From: a virus
IMG/VR virus record: IMGVR_UViG_3300050190_000178
Coordinates: 1-41,634 of that record
Length of the DNA stretch: 41,634 nucleotides
Strand: one strand, 5' to 3'
Shown: one piece after another, positions 16,009 to 25,335 of the stretch
Layout of the letters: each line of letters starts with the position of its first letter
Numbering within the stretch: position 1 is the stretch's first letter
The notes under the pieces: generated by a model
What the model saw: the letters and a program-made list of their open reading frames with translations, nothing else
Told to the model about the DNA's origin: nothing
The model's database searches: none
Program-made: the position numbers and the translations under genes

Positions 16009-16339
16009 ATTAGTCTATATATGTTCGCCACTTCGAGGTGACATCGAAAGGAACATCAGTCGAGCAAATGGTTACTGCCGATTTGCAGTAAAGCAGGGAG
16101 TTATTCCAATTTCGCCTCATACGATCTTTGTTCAGTTTCTAGACGAAAATATCTTAGAAGAACGCGAGTTAGGCATGAAAATGGGTCTGGATCTTATGTA
16201 TCGATGTGCTGAAATCTGGGTTTTTGGCTCAAGTATATCTAAAGGAATGCAAGCCGAAATAGAAGCAGCAGAGCGACTAGGTATCCCAATTCAATACTTC
16301 AGCGACCGATGCGAAAGGAGAGAAAACCAACATGAGTGA
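16004..16339 (+). CDS. DUF4406-type (nucleoside deoxyribosyltransferase-like) protein, likely ATT start
   Basis: The frame reads (I/M)KLVYICSPLRGDIERNI..., the usual N-terminus of DUF4406-type phage proteins, and later AEIWVFGSSISKGMQAEIEA. The GM..EI motif carries the glutamate that is catalytic in nucleoside 2-deoxyribosyltransferases. The length is 111 aa, normal for the group. No ATG, GTG or TTG exists at the expected place. An ATT at 16004-16006 stands 9 bases after AGGGGG, exactly where homologues begin MKLVYICSP; a CTG at 15986 is the alternative. Its end overlaps the next gene by 8 bases. Either it uses a rare ATT start or the start codon is mutated. Confidence 0.65.
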   Translation: MKLVYICSPLRGDIERNISRANGYCRFAVKQGVIPISPHTIFVQFLDENILEERELGMKMGLDLMYRCAEIWVFGSSISKGMQAEIEAAERLGIPIQYFSDRCERRENQHE

Positions 16340-16697
16340 ACTTAAAATCACAATAAAATACGTTGAGGATTTAATCGCGGCACTGATAAGGCTGGCGGAG
16401 GCTTTGGAAAACAAGCAAAGAGCTATTCAGGTCACAGCAGCCAAACCTAACGAGGTATGTGATACCCAGGAGGAAGAACCAACCATCGCATCAGACCAAC
16501 CCGGAGAAATCAAGGGACCCGAAACAGTGGAGAAACCCGTAACGCTTGAGCAAGTTCGAGCGGTACTCACAGCCAAATCACAGGAGGGCAAAAAAGCGGC
16601 AATCCAGGGACTTTTCAAGCGGTATGATGCAAACAAGCTAACCTCTGTGGATCCCGCAAGGTACGGGGAATTGTTAAAGGACGCAGAGGAACTTTAA
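16332..16697 (+). CDS. Phage protein of unknown function, upstream of DUF2800 gene
   Basis: The 121-aa acidic protein has an N-terminal helix (YVEDLIAALIRLAEALENKQ), a low-complexity Glu/Pro-rich middle (about 40-75) and a C-terminal helical domain (VTLEQVRAVLTAKSQEGKKA). The C-terminal part resembles domains that accompany recombination or ssDNA-annealing genes in Clostridia phages, but I cannot name the family. Its stop overlaps the ATG of the DUF2800 gene by one base, implying co-translation. Confidence 0.65.
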   Translation: MSELKITIKYVEDLIAALIRLAEALENKQRAIQVTAAKPNEVCDTQEEEPTIASDQPGEIKGPETVEKPVTLEQVRAVLTAKSQEGKKAAIQGLFKRYDANKLTSVDPARYGELLKDAEEL

Positions 16698-17836
16698 TGG
16701 CGGATCATGCAAAACTGTCAGCATCAAGCTCACACAGATGGTTGAATTGCTGCCCCTCGGTTCGATTAGAGGAAACGTTTGAAAACAAAACCAGCACCTT
16801 TGCGGAGGAAGGTACTGCTGCACACGCAATGTCTGAGCATAAGCTCCGCAAGTTTCTTAAGATCAAAACTAAAAAACCAAAGAGTAAGTATGACTCTAAG
16901 GAGCTAGAGTTCTACACAGATGCTTATGTAGGCTATGCCTGTGAACTGATAGCTGAGGCCAAAACAAGGTCAAGTGATCCACTAGCACTTGTTGAACAGC
17001 GGCTGGACTACTCACATTACGCCCAGGATGGATTCGGAACTGGCGACCTCGTTATTGTTTCCGACGGCATTCTCGATGTTGTGGATCTTAAATTTGGCAA
17101 AGGGGTTAGGGTGTCGGCTGAACACAATACCCAAATGATGCTTTATGCGCTAGGAGCACTGAATATATTTGACCTCTTGTATGACATCGAAACGGTACGA
17201 ATGACAATCTGCCAGCCCAGACTTGACAGTATATCTACCTTTGAGCTATCAGTGGACGAGCTTATAAAGTGGGCAGAGACGGAGTTAAAACCTAAGGCAG
17301 AGCTTGCATTTAAGGGTGAAGGCGACTATGTCTCTGGTGAACATTGCCGATTTTGCGGGGCAAGGAGTCAATGCAGAGAGCGGGCCAATACCAATTTAGA
17401 ACTCGACCAATTGGACTTTAAACTACCTGCCCTGCTTACTGAGAACGAGATGGCCAGTGTTTTGGCACAAGCAAATGAGCTCAAAGTTTGGGCCAAGGAT
17501 GTCTGGGAGTATGCAGAAAAGGAAGCTATAAACGGTAAGAAGTGGCCGGGCTACAAACTGATCGAGGGGACAAGCCGACGAAAATATACGGATGAAGCCA
17601 AGATTGCAGAGCAAGTGTTGGCGACTGGCGACTACGACGAAACGCAGATATATACCAAGAATCTTCTCGGCATAACGGCTATGACACAGCTCCTTGGCAA
17701 GCAGCAGTTTAGGAAACTACTGGGAGGCTTATGTATTGCACCTCCGGGCAAACCCTCGCTAGTGGTTGAGTCGGACAAGCATGATGAGTGGAATCCACTC
17801 GATTCAGCGAGGAGTGATTTTGCAGATGCCATTTAA
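16697..17836 (+). CDS. DUF2800 family protein (Cas4/RecB-like nuclease)
   Basis: The product is 379 aa. It begins MADHAKLSASSSHRWLNCCP, the typical opening of DUF2800 proteins in Firmicutes phages. The family belongs with the PD-(D/E)XK RecB/Cas4-like exonucleases. DVVDLKFGKGVRV supplies the D...K pair, and clustered cysteines (HCRFCGARSQCRE) near residue 220 could bind an Fe-S cluster as in Cas4. Together with the next gene it probably processes ends and binds single strands in phage recombination. The start follows directly from the previous gene. Confidence 0.85.
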   Translation: MADHAKLSASSSHRWLNCCPSVRLEETFENKTSTFAEEGTAAHAMSEHKLRKFLKIKTKKPKSKYDSKELEFYTDAYVGYACELIAEAKTRSSDPLALVEQRLDYSHYAQDGFGTGDLVIVSDGILDVVDLKFGKGVRVSAEHNTQMMLYALGALNIFDLLYDIETVRMTICQPRLDSISTFELSVDELIKWAETELKPKAELAFKGEGDYVSGEHCRFCGARSQCRERANTNLELDQLDFKLPALLTENEMASVLAQANELKVWAKDVWEYAEKEAINGKKWPGYKLIEGTSRRKYTDEAKIAEQVLATGDYDETQIYTKNLLGITAMTQLLGKQQFRKLLGGLCIAPPGKPSLVVESDKHDEWNPLDSARSDFADAI

Positions 17837-17941
17837 TACGGAGCGTTTGCAACTATGTAGCAAGAGGAACGGGTTAGAGGTTATAGGAAATTCAAAGACC
17901 TCAGCCCGCTCGTAATAAAATCATAAAGGGGTAGTAAAAAA

Positions 17942-18487
17942 ATGGCGAACGAAACAACTAAGGTCATCACTGGCAAAGTAAGATTCTCATTTTGTAACAT
18001 ATGGGCACCGAAGAGCATTAATGGGGGAGACGAAAAATACTCAGTCAGCCTCGTAATCTCTAAGACGGATCAAGAAACCCTTGCCACAATAAACGGGGCT
18101 ATCAAAGAAGCTGAAAAGGTAGGAATTGCAAAGCATGGGGCAAAGTTCATAAGCGGTGCTGGCTTTAAACGGCCCCTCCGAGATGGAGATATTGACCGCT
18201 CTGATGACGAAAACTATGAAAACTGTTATTTTGTGAACGCCAACAGTGCAACAAAACCTAACATCGTGGACAAAAACGTCCAGCCCATCCTTGATAGCAC
18301 GGAAGTCTACAGCGGCTGCTATGGGAGGGCTAGCATTACTTTTTATCCCTTCAACACCAATGGCAATAGGGGTATCGCATGCGGCCTACAGAACCTGCAA
18401 AAGCTAGCTGACGGAGAACCACTCGGCGGACGCAGCAGAGCTGAGGATGATTTTGAAGCCTATGATGATGACGACTTCTTGTCGTGA
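17942..18487 (+). CDS. DUF2815 family ssDNA-binding-like protein
   Basis: The product is 181 aa with a strand-rich N-terminus (TGKVRFSFCNIWAPKSINGG) and an acidic C-terminal tail ending AYDDDDFLS. The acidic tail is like that of SSB proteins that contact replication partners. DUF2815 proteins occur beside DUF2800 and family A polymerase genes in Firmicutes phages and are thought to bind ssDNA. AAAGGGG lies before the ATG. The stop overlaps the polymerase GTG start (GTGA). Confidence 0.85.
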   Translation: MANETTKVITGKVRFSFCNIWAPKSINGGDEKYSVSLVISKTDQETLATINGAIKEAEKVGIAKHGAKFISGAGFKRPLRDGDIDRSDDENYENCYFVNANSATKPNIVDKNVQPILDSTEVYSGCYGRASITFYPFNTNGNRGIACGLQNLQKLADGEPLGGRSRAEDDFEAYDDDDFLS

Positions 18488-20430
18488 AAACTCTAGGCAT
18501 CGATATCGAAACATTTTCCAGTGTGGAATTAAAGAAAGCAGGGGTGTACGCGTACACCTCTGCCCCCGACTTTGAAATCCTATTGTTCGCTTATGCCTTT
18601 GATGATGCTCCAATCGAGATTGTTGATCTTGCGAGTGGCCAACAGCTGCCAACCGAAATACTAAAGGCTTTAACCGATGAGAGCCTAATTAAGACCGCCT
18701 TTAACGCTAATTTTGAACGAATTTGTTTATCGGTATATCTCAAACAAGCACTCACACCCAGTGCCTGGCGCTGCACAGCGGTACAGGCGGCAGAGTTAGG
18801 GCTTCCACTCCATCTGGCCGGGGTTGCTAAGGTTCTGGAATTAGAAGAGCAGAAAATGGGGGAGGGCATGGCACTGATCCGGTACTTCTCCATACCATGT
18901 AAGCCCACTAAAGTAAATGGTGGTAGAACAAGAAATCTTCCAGTTCACGCACCAGAGAAGTGGGCAACGTTTAAGGTCTATTGCAAGAGGGACGTTGAAG
19001 TGGAACAGTCCATAAGAAAGAAGCTTAAGAAGTATCCTATATCTGACAACGAACAAATACTTTGGGTGCTCGATCAACAGATCAATGATCGAGGGATATT
19101 GGTGGATACAGAACTTGTGAAAAACGCCATCCGGTGTGATAAACGTTACAGAACGTGCATCTTCAATGAAGCTAAAGAACTGACGGGGCTGGACAATCCC
19201 AATAGTGTGGCCCAGCTCAAAGAATGGCTATTAGGTAACGGGCTTGAGGTGGAGAGCTTATCCAAAAAGGTCGTGGCTGACTTAGCGAGTGTCACGGAAG
19301 GCGCGATCCAAAGGTTACTTCAACTGCGGCAAGAAATGGCTAAAACGTCCATCCGAAAATATGACGCGATTCAAAGAGCCCTCTGCCCGGACAACCATGT
19401 GCGTGGACTATTGCAGTTTTACGGTGCGAATCGGACCGGGCGATGGTCTGGAAGATTAATACAAATCCATAATTTACCTAAAAACTACCTTCCGGACTTG
19501 GAACTGGCTAGGGGCATTGTGAAGGCAGGAAACTTTGACCTTTTAGAAATGCTCTATGAAAGTGTGCCAGGTGTGCTTTCTGAACTCATCAGAACAGCCT
19601 TTGTTCCTCCAAAGGGTCAACGAATTATCGTAGCGGACTTTTCAGCCATTGAAGCGCGAGTGATCGCCTGGCTTGCAGGGGAAAAATGGGTCATAGAAAC
19701 CTTTAAAGGCCACGGGAAGATTTATGAGATGACAGCAAGCAGGATGTTCAGCACACCTTTTGAGCGGATTATAAAAGGAAATCCGGAGTATGAAATGCGA
19801 GCCAAGGGTAAGGTAGCAACTTTGGCTTGTGGCTATCAAGGCGGGGTCAACGCACTTGTAGCAATGGGGGCCTTAGATATGGACCTTCAGGAAGAAGAGC
19901 TGGCCGGGCTGGTAAAAGCGTGGAGGCAGGCAAATAGCAATATCGTCAAATACTGGTATGCCGTTGAAAATGCTGCAAAGAAAGCAGTCAGTAAAAGACA
20001 GCCCTCTGCATTGGGTAATGTGAAATTTCATGTTGAAAGCGGAATCCTATTTATTACCCTGCCATCAGGGCGAAAGCTCTCCTACATCAAGCCCAAAATG
20101 GAGCTTAATAAATTCGGCCGTGAGGCTATCTCCTACGAGGGCATCGGTGAGAATAGACAATGGTGCCGCATGAGTACCTATGGGGGTAAGCTTGTGGAGA
20201 ATATTACCCAAGCTGTAGCTCGCGATTGTCTTGCCGATGCCATGCTACGGGTCGATAAGGCTGGTTACAAGATCGCAACGCATATACATGACGAGTTGGT
20301 TATCATCGCGCCCGTGGGCAGGGGATCACTCAAAGAAGTGTGCGACATAATGGGCCAGCCGATAAGTTGGGCGGAGGGCTTACCATTACGAGCAGCCGGA
20401 TTTGAAGCTCAGTTTTATAAAAAGGACTAG
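18484..20430 (+). CDS. Phage family A DNA polymerase
   Basis: The 648-aa replicative polymerase has a 3'-5' exonuclease domain (DIETF with D7 and E9) followed by a Pol I-type palm. Motif A is ADFSAIEAR near 384-392, motif B is RAKGKVATLACGYQGG and motif C is HIHDEL with H602-D603-E604. No 5'-nuclease domain is present, as usual for phage enzymes. It starts at a GTG overlapping the DUF2815 stop. It probably works with the helicase-primase encoded next. All catalytic residues are present. Confidence 0.93.
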   Translation: MKTLGIDIETFSSVELKKAGVYAYTSAPDFEILLFAYAFDDAPIEIVDLASGQQLPTEILKALTDESLIKTAFNANFERICLSVYLKQALTPSAWRCTAVQAAELGLPLHLAGVAKVLELEEQKMGEGMALIRYFSIPCKPTKVNGGRTRNLPVHAPEKWATFKVYCKRDVEVEQSIRKKLKKYPISDNEQILWVLDQQINDRGILVDTELVKNAIRCDKRYRTCIFNEAKELTGLDNPNSVAQLKEWLLGNGLEVESLSKKVVADLASVTEGAIQRLLQLRQEMAKTSIRKYDAIQRALCPDNHVRGLLQFYGANRTGRWSGRLIQIHNLPKNYLPDLELARGIVKAGNFDLLEMLYESVPGVLSELIRTAFVPPKGQRIIVADFSAIEARVIAWLAGEKWVIETFKGHGKIYEMTASRMFSTPFERIIKGNPEYEMRAKGKVATLACGYQGGVNALVAMGALDMDLQEEELAGLVKAWRQANSNIVKYWYAVENAAKKAVSKRQPSALGNVKFHVESGILFITLPSGRKLSYIKPKMELNKFGREAISYEGIGENRQWCRMSTYGGKLVENITQAVARDCLADAMLRVDKAGYKIATHIHDELVIIAPVGRGSLKEVCDIMGQPISWAEGLPLRAAGFEAQFYKKD

Positions 20431-20448
20431 GGAGGTTCGTTAAAAAGT

Positions 20449-22797
20449 ATGGATCAATTAGAGCATGATGGGCCTATTGCCATAGCCACGGGCAATTCAC
20501 GAAAAGAGAAGAAATGGACCAACAAAGAGTTGCAGTGGTCTCAGTTTTTAGAAACAGTTGAAGTCACACAGAAAACTTCGGAAACCCAGGAAGAGTACCG
20601 AAAAATGAACAAAAGCCAACAAGATGACCGCAAAGACGTGGGAGGTTTCGTCGGTGGCAAGCTAAAGAGCGGTCGACGTAAAAATGGCTTTGTGGAGTAC
20701 CGTTCTTTGCTTACGCTAGACATGGACTATGCCCAGCCTGACGTTTGGGATGAGATTTTCATGCTTTATGATTATGCTTGTTGCATTTATTCCACTCATA
20801 AGCACACGCCGGAGAAACCAAGGCTCAGGCTTGTTATCCCACTGGCGAGGGTGGTATCGGCTGAGGAATACACAGCCATCGCTCGTAAGGTAGCATGCGA
20901 CCTTGGCATCGAAATGTTCGATGATACGACGTATTCAGCTGCTAGGCTCATGTACTGGCCCTCAACATCCACGGGTGGAAAGTATGTGTTCGAACACATT
21001 GACGGACCCTGGATGAACCCTGATGAAGTCTTGGGAAGCTACGAGGACTGGAAGGATGCTTCAAGCTGGCCGGTATCATCCAGACAGCAAAGTGTTATCA
21101 AAAAGTCAGCGGAGAAACAGACCGACCCCACAACCAAAACTGGCTTAATTGGAGCCTTTTGCCGCACGTATTCTATAATCGAAGCACTGGAAACGTTCCT
21201 CGGAGACGTATATTCCCCCTGTGATATAGAAGGACGGTATACCTTCCTTGGTGGCTCCACTTCTGGCGGATTGATACTATACGACAATGACACGTTTGCC
21301 TTCTCACACCATGGGACAGATCCCATCAGTGGCAAGTTAGTAAACGCCTTCGACTTGGTACGCGTCCATAAGTTTGGTGCTCAGGATGAAGGAGTAGAAG
21401 AGAATACACCTCCGAGCAAGCGACCCTCATATAAAGCCATGCAGGATTTCGTTGTCGATGATGTATTGGTTCAGGAGACATTAAACCTAGAACGAATGGC
21501 AGCAATCGAGGCTGATTTTGGTGGCGAAAACGTTGATTCTAAGCGACTCTTCTTTAAAGACGATAAATTCATATCAGCGTATATGGCAGAGTGGTTTTTG
21601 AAGGGGCATGGGGCTTTTATAATGAACGACGACCTGTATATTTACGAAAACGGCGTTTATATAAGGGACGAAAGGGTGTTTCATAAAGAGGCGACGGCGG
21701 CACTTGAGTCAGAGTTTACAATGTCGCGGCTGCGAGAAGCCCTAGCCTATATTAAAAATACAGTTTTCAGGGTAACCCCGGAAGATGCGATGAATACAGG
21801 AAGTTGGTTAAACCTGCTGAATGGGCTGCTCAATTTAGAAACCTTAGAGCTAAAACCCCATACGCCGGAGTTAAAAAGCATTGTCCAACTTTCGGCGGCC
21901 TATGATCCGGAAGCGGATTGTTCAGAGATTGATGTGTTCTTAAAAGCGGTTGTTCCTGCCGATGCCATAATGGTTGTAGAAGAGTATGTCGGGTATTGCC
22001 TTATTCCCACAATGCGTTATGAAAAGTCACTCGTGCTTCACGGCGAAGGAGGAAATGGCAAGGGGACACTTATAGCCGTGATCATCGCCATGCTAGGGGA
22101 TAAGAACGTCGCGAATGTATCTTTCCAGTCCTTAACAGAGAACCGCTTTTCGACAGCACAACTTTTCGGTAAAATGGCGAATCTTCACGCTGATATTCCG
22201 AATAAAACGATTGAAAACACAGCCCAATTTAAGGAGGTCACCTCTGGGGATATGATCCAAGCTGAGGAGAAACACAAAAATCCGTTTAGTTTCAGAAACC
22301 GTGCCAAGCTGATTTACAGTGCCAATGAGCCCCCCACGAGTAAGGACAACACGGAGGGCTTCCATCGTAAACTACTGATTATCCCCTTTCCCACCAAGTT
22401 CACGAATAGGAAATTGCGACAGAGCCTATTTACACCTGAAGGGCTATCCGGATTACTGCTGCGAGCCCTTCAAGGGATGCAACGCCTGAAAAAGCAGGGA
22501 AAATTTACAGAGTCAGAAACAGTCACAGCGAGCTTGCTTGAATACCGTAATAAAAGCGACACAGCGGCCCACTTCTTGGATGAAAACTGTAGCTTTAACG
22601 AAGGAGAAATGACAGGGAAACAAGACATCTACGATGCCTACCGGAACTTTTGTAGTCAGTGGGGAAATCATCCACTCAGTCAAGGGAAATTCAATACAAG
22701 GTTGCAAGCGATCCATCCAGAGATCGTTGAATACCGAAAAACTGGGCAGAGAAGATGGCGTGGTATAAAACTAGAAGTTGGCGATTTCTTAAATTAG
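20449..22797 (+). CDS. Phage primase-helicase (VapE/D5 type)
   Basis: The 782-aa protein combines an N-terminal primase-like part with a C-terminal SF3 helicase. The N-terminal part (about 1-330) includes the LTLDMDYAQPDVWDEI and YSTHKHTPEKPRLRLV motifs seen in such primases. The helicase has Walker A GEGGNGKGT (532-540), an acidic strand LHADIPN and the sensor-like LIYSANEPP. A D5_N/VirE-type domain precedes the Walker motif, and the C-terminus is a winged-helix-like tail. It is the replisome helicase-primase of the phage. GGGAGG lies upstream of the ATG. It is 18 bp after the polymerase and followed by a gene-free stretch. Confidence 0.92.
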   Translation: MDQLEHDGPIAIATGNSRKEKKWTNKELQWSQFLETVEVTQKTSETQEEYRKMNKSQQDDRKDVGGFVGGKLKSGRRKNGFVEYRSLLTLDMDYAQPDVWDEIFMLYDYACCIYSTHKHTPEKPRLRLVIPLARVVSAEEYTAIARKVACDLGIEMFDDTTYSAARLMYWPSTSTGGKYVFEHIDGPWMNPDEVLGSYEDWKDASSWPVSSRQQSVIKKSAEKQTDPTTKTGLIGAFCRTYSIIEALETFLGDVYSPCDIEGRYTFLGGSTSGGLILYDNDTFAFSHHGTDPISGKLVNAFDLVRVHKFGAQDEGVEENTPPSKRPSYKAMQDFVVDDVLVQETLNLERMAAIEADFGGENVDSKRLFFKDDKFISAYMAEWFLKGHGAFIMNDDLYIYENGVYIRDERVFHKEATAALESEFTMSRLREALAYIKNTVFRVTPEDAMNTGSWLNLLNGLLNLETLELKPHTPELKSIVQLSAAYDPEADCSEIDVFLKAVVPADAIMVVEEYVGYCLIPTMRYEKSLVLHGEGGNGKGTLIAVIIAMLGDKNVANVSFQSLTENRFSTAQLFGKMANLHADIPNKTIENTAQFKEVTSGDMIQAEEKHKNPFSFRNRAKLIYSANEPPTSKDNTEGFHRKLLIIPFPTKFTNRKLRQSLFTPEGLSGLLLRALQGMQRLKKQGKFTESETVTASLLEYRNKSDTAAHFLDENCSFNEGEMTGKQDIYDAYRNFCSQWGNHPLSQGKFNTRLQAIHPEIVEYRKTGQRRWRGIKLEVGDFLN

Positions 22798-23129
22798 GTA
22801 GACGGGCGAAAAGTAAAAATGGTGAGGTGGACAGGTTGACGGGAAAAATCAACATTGCAAGAAATACCGGGTATTAGGGATTATCGACGGGTGGTAGTCG
22901 GGGTTGATGACGTGTTAAACCTGCATGGCTGTAAGCGATAGACGAGTTTACCATATATTTATTATTAACTAGTGTATATAGGATATAGGGGCATACATGC
23001 ACATACGTATACACACCTGCACACGCCTACACCCATGTATATATAAGTAGGGCACAAAAAGCCGTCATCCCCGGTTTTCCTTCTATAGTAAAAGTCGGTC
23101 TGTACAAAAAAGAGGAAGGGTGAAGCACA
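22798..23129 (+). other. Gene-free stretch with bulged inverted repeat and alternating purine-pyrimidine tract (possible origin)
   Basis: No real gene is seen. CGGGGTTGATGACG (22899-22912) is complementary, with a 2-base bulge, to the CGTCATCCCCG at 23063-23073. It would close a loop of about 150 nt. Inside lies a mostly alternating purine-pyrimidine run rich in CA/TA steps (about 22990-23046). Phage origins often lie beside the primase gene, so this is the best candidate in the window. Confidence 0.35.
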
Positions 23130-23357
23130 ATGAGTTTTTATGATTGGTGCATCAAACGATATTTAGGCAAGGATTCAGCTGCAGGAGATTTGGCAGGAGA
23201 TATGAAGCGGTCAACGGATTTCCCTAAAAGCGCAACGGACAAGGAGATCCTTGAAAGCTATCTGCGTTCAAAGCATGCATGTAGTGATGCGTTACGTTCA
23301 TTCAGGGCAGTTTTTAGGGGGTATAAAAAAGAATGCGAGAACGCCAAATTGAAATAA
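23130..23357 (+). CDS. YozE-like SAM-domain protein
   Basis: The 75-aa protein has the pattern of the YozE_SAM_like family: MSFYDWCIKRYLG, GDLAGDMKRSTDFPK, EILESYLRS and a final F..YK. It is a small all-helical domain of unknown role found in Bacillota chromosomes and phages. AGAGGAAGGG lies before the ATG. Its end overlaps the start of the VRR-NUC gene by 25 bases. No catalytic residues are expected. Confidence 0.75.
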   Translation: MSFYDWCIKRYLGKDSAAGDLAGDMKRSTDFPKSATDKEILESYLRSKHACSDALRSFRAVFRGYKKECENAKLK

Positions 23358-23716
23358 AACTAAGGGATGCAGTCAAGGTCAAAGGTGGTCTGGCATTAAA
23401 GTTTGTCTCGCCAGGGATGGTAGGAGTGCCAGACAGAATTATACTCGTTCCCGATGGTCGGGTGTATTTCGTAGAGTTAAAGGCTCCAGGCAAAAGTCTA
23501 TTACTCAAGCAATTGAAAATGGCGGCAGCTCTTAAGAGGCTTGGGCATAAGGTTTGGATCATTGACAGCCTGGAAAAAGTAAAGGAGTTTGTGGATGAAA
23601 TATGTTCCCCACGAATATCAAACGTATGCGGCAAATCTAGTCTTGGACAAGCCCATCTGCGGATGCTTTTTGGGCCTGGGAATGGGAAAAACAGTGTTAA
23701 CCCTGACCGCCATTGA
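23333..23716 (+). CDS. VRR-NUC domain nuclease
   Basis: The product is 127 aa. The first 95 residues form a complete VRR-NUC (PD-(D/E)XK) domain with E7, GVPDRIIL (D34) and VYFVELKAPG (E48-L-K50). Stand-alone VRR-NUC proteins are structure-specific nucleases, probably resolving branched DNA in phage replication or packaging. The last 40 residues overlap the SNF2 gene in another frame and look dispensable. GGGGG lies about 12 bases before the ATG. Confidence 0.9.
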   Translation: MRERQIEIKLRDAVKVKGGLALKFVSPGMVGVPDRIILVPDGRVYFVELKAPGKSLLLKQLKMAAALKRLGHKVWIIDSLEKVKEFVDEICSPRISNVCGKSSLGQAHLRMLFGPGNGKNSVNPDRH

Positions 23717-24992
23717 CGAACTTCTTCATGACAGGTTTGAAGTTAGCCGAGTGCTCGTCATAGCACCGCTGAGAGTAGCCGAGGACACTTGGAGCAAAGA
23801 GTGCCAAAAATGGGATCACTTGAAGCACTTACGAATGGCGAAGGTACTGGGGCCTGAAAAGAAGCGGATCGAGGCTTTGAAATTAAAAGTTGGCCTGTAT
23901 ATCATCAACCGTGAGAACACGGAGTGGTTAGTTGAACGCTATGGGAAGAACTGGCCCTTCGACATGGTGGTGATCGACGAGTTATCCAGCTTCAAGTCAG
24001 CTAAGGCCAATCGATTTAAAGCCTTGCGCAAAGTCCGGCCCTTCGTAGATCGAATCGTGGGATTGACGGCAACACCCGCTCCCAATGGACTCATGGGCCT
24101 GTGGTCACAGATGTATTTGCTGGACAGAGGGGAACGATTAGGCAAAACCATGGGTGGTTATAAGGACAGGTACTTTATACCGGATAAACGAAACCAAACG
24201 GTCATCTTCAGTTACAAACTAAAGCCAGAAGCTGAGAAAGCCATTTATGAAAAAATATCGGATATCTGCGTGAGTATGAAGGCTTGTGATTATTTACAGA
24301 TGCCTGAGAGGATTGACAATTATGTTCACGTAGAAATGTCACCGAAAGAAGAGGCTTTGTACAAGCAACTCGAACGAGACATGCTGCTGCCCTTTGTCGA
24401 GGGGGATATCGATGCAGTAAACGCTGCGGCACTATCCAACAAACTGCTGCAAATGGCAAACGGTGCGGTCTACGATGAGTTCGGCGAAGTACGGCAAATA
24501 CACCGACGCAAACTTGATGCTTTGGAGGATTTGTGGGAAGGGGCGAATGGTAAACCCATCCTAGTGTTTTATGCCTACAAGCACGATAAGACCAAGCTTT
24601 ATGAATTCTTCAAGGCCCGGAAAATTAATCCGAGAGAGCTGAGCACATCACAAGATATTACGGACTGGAACGATGGTAAACTTGAGGTCGTCCTTGCACA
24701 CCCGGCTTCGACAGGACATGGTTTAAATCTACAGGCGGGTGGGAACATCATCATCTGGTTTGGGCTCACTTGGAGTTTGGAGCTCTACCTTCAAGCCAAT
24801 GGGCGATTATACCGTCAGGGTCAAAATGAAACCGTCATTGTGCACCATATAGTTACCAGTGGAACAATTGATGAACAAGTTATAGCAGCACTGAGTCGAA
24901 AAGAAGTCGGGCAAATGGCACTGATCGATGCGGTGAAAGCGAGGATCGAAAATGAAAGCAATGATAGCATCCCTCCTAATCGACGAACTTGA
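23595..24992 (+). CDS. SNF2-type DNA helicase/translocase
   Basis: The product is 465 aa from the ATG at 23595 (AAAGGAG 8 bases upstream; a GTG at 23589 is less likely). It is a superfamily 2 ATPase with a Q-like motif HEYQ, Walker A GLGMGKT (27-33) and a DELS motif II (128-131). LTATPAPNG is motif III, followed by a C-terminal RecA lobe with HGLNLQAGG and the motif VI-like ANGRLYRQGQ. It is shorter than cellular SNF2 proteins, as usual in phages. It overlaps the VRR-NUC gene by 122 bases and the next gene by 41, a tight operon. It likely remodels replication or recombination intermediates. Confidence 0.93.
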   Translation: MKYVPHEYQTYAANLVLDKPICGCFLGLGMGKTVLTLTAIDELLHDRFEVSRVLVIAPLRVAEDTWSKECQKWDHLKHLRMAKVLGPEKKRIEALKLKVGLYIINRENTEWLVERYGKNWPFDMVVIDELSSFKSAKANRFKALRKVRPFVDRIVGLTATPAPNGLMGLWSQMYLLDRGERLGKTMGGYKDRYFIPDKRNQTVIFSYKLKPEAEKAIYEKISDICVSMKACDYLQMPERIDNYVHVEMSPKEEALYKQLERDMLLPFVEGDIDAVNAAALSNKLLQMANGAVYDEFGEVRQIHRRKLDALEDLWEGANGKPILVFYAYKHDKTKLYEFFKARKINPRELSTSQDITDWNDGKLEVVLAHPASTGHGLNLQAGGNIIIWFGLTWSLELYLQANGRLYRQGQNETVIVHHIVTSGTIDEQVIAALSRKEVGQMALIDAVKARIENESNDSIPPNRRT

Positions 24993-25329
24993 GCGAGCTA
25001 ACAGACTCCATGGAATAAACTTTACATCACCACACGAAGGATACGCGGTGCTTTTGGAAGAACTGGACGAGTTTTGGGATGAGGTTAAGAAAAAACATCC
25101 TAGCAAAGACCGGATGCACGAAGAGGCTATCCAAGTAGGAGCCATGGTAATGAAATTTATTATGTCGATGAATAGTTGGACAAGCATAGATGTGTGCAGG
25201 CGCTGCTTGTTTGTAGTAATGACTGCTGCCGAACGCCATGAACAGGAAAGTGATCCCTGCGAGACGTGCAACAGTGATTTATGTAATTGGAGGCAGGCAG
25301 AAGATAAAAAGACTGACATCAGGAGGTGA
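24952..25329 (+). CDS. Phage protein with MazG-like helical motif
   Basis: The 125-aa helical protein carries EELDEFWDEVKKK followed by HEEAIQVGAMVMKFI. The spaced acidic residues resemble the metal-binding E-E-x-x-E...E-x-x-D pattern of MazG-like NTP pyrophosphohydrolases. The C-terminal 45 residues hold paired cysteines (CETCNSDLC). If the resemblance is real it would trim dNTP pools during replication. The 5' end overlaps the SNF2 gene. The assignment rests on a loose motif. Confidence 0.5.
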   Translation: MKAMIASLLIDELERANRLHGINFTSPHEGYAVLLEELDEFWDEVKKKHPSKDRMHEEAIQVGAMVMKFIMSMNSWTSIDVCRRCLFVVMTAAERHEQESDPCETCNSDLCNWRQAEDKKTDIRR

Positions 25330-25335
25330 GACAGA

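Noticed and set aside
22991-23046. CRISPR or tandem repeat array in the alternating tract
   Set aside because: No regular repeat unit and no spacers; simple-sequence bias only.
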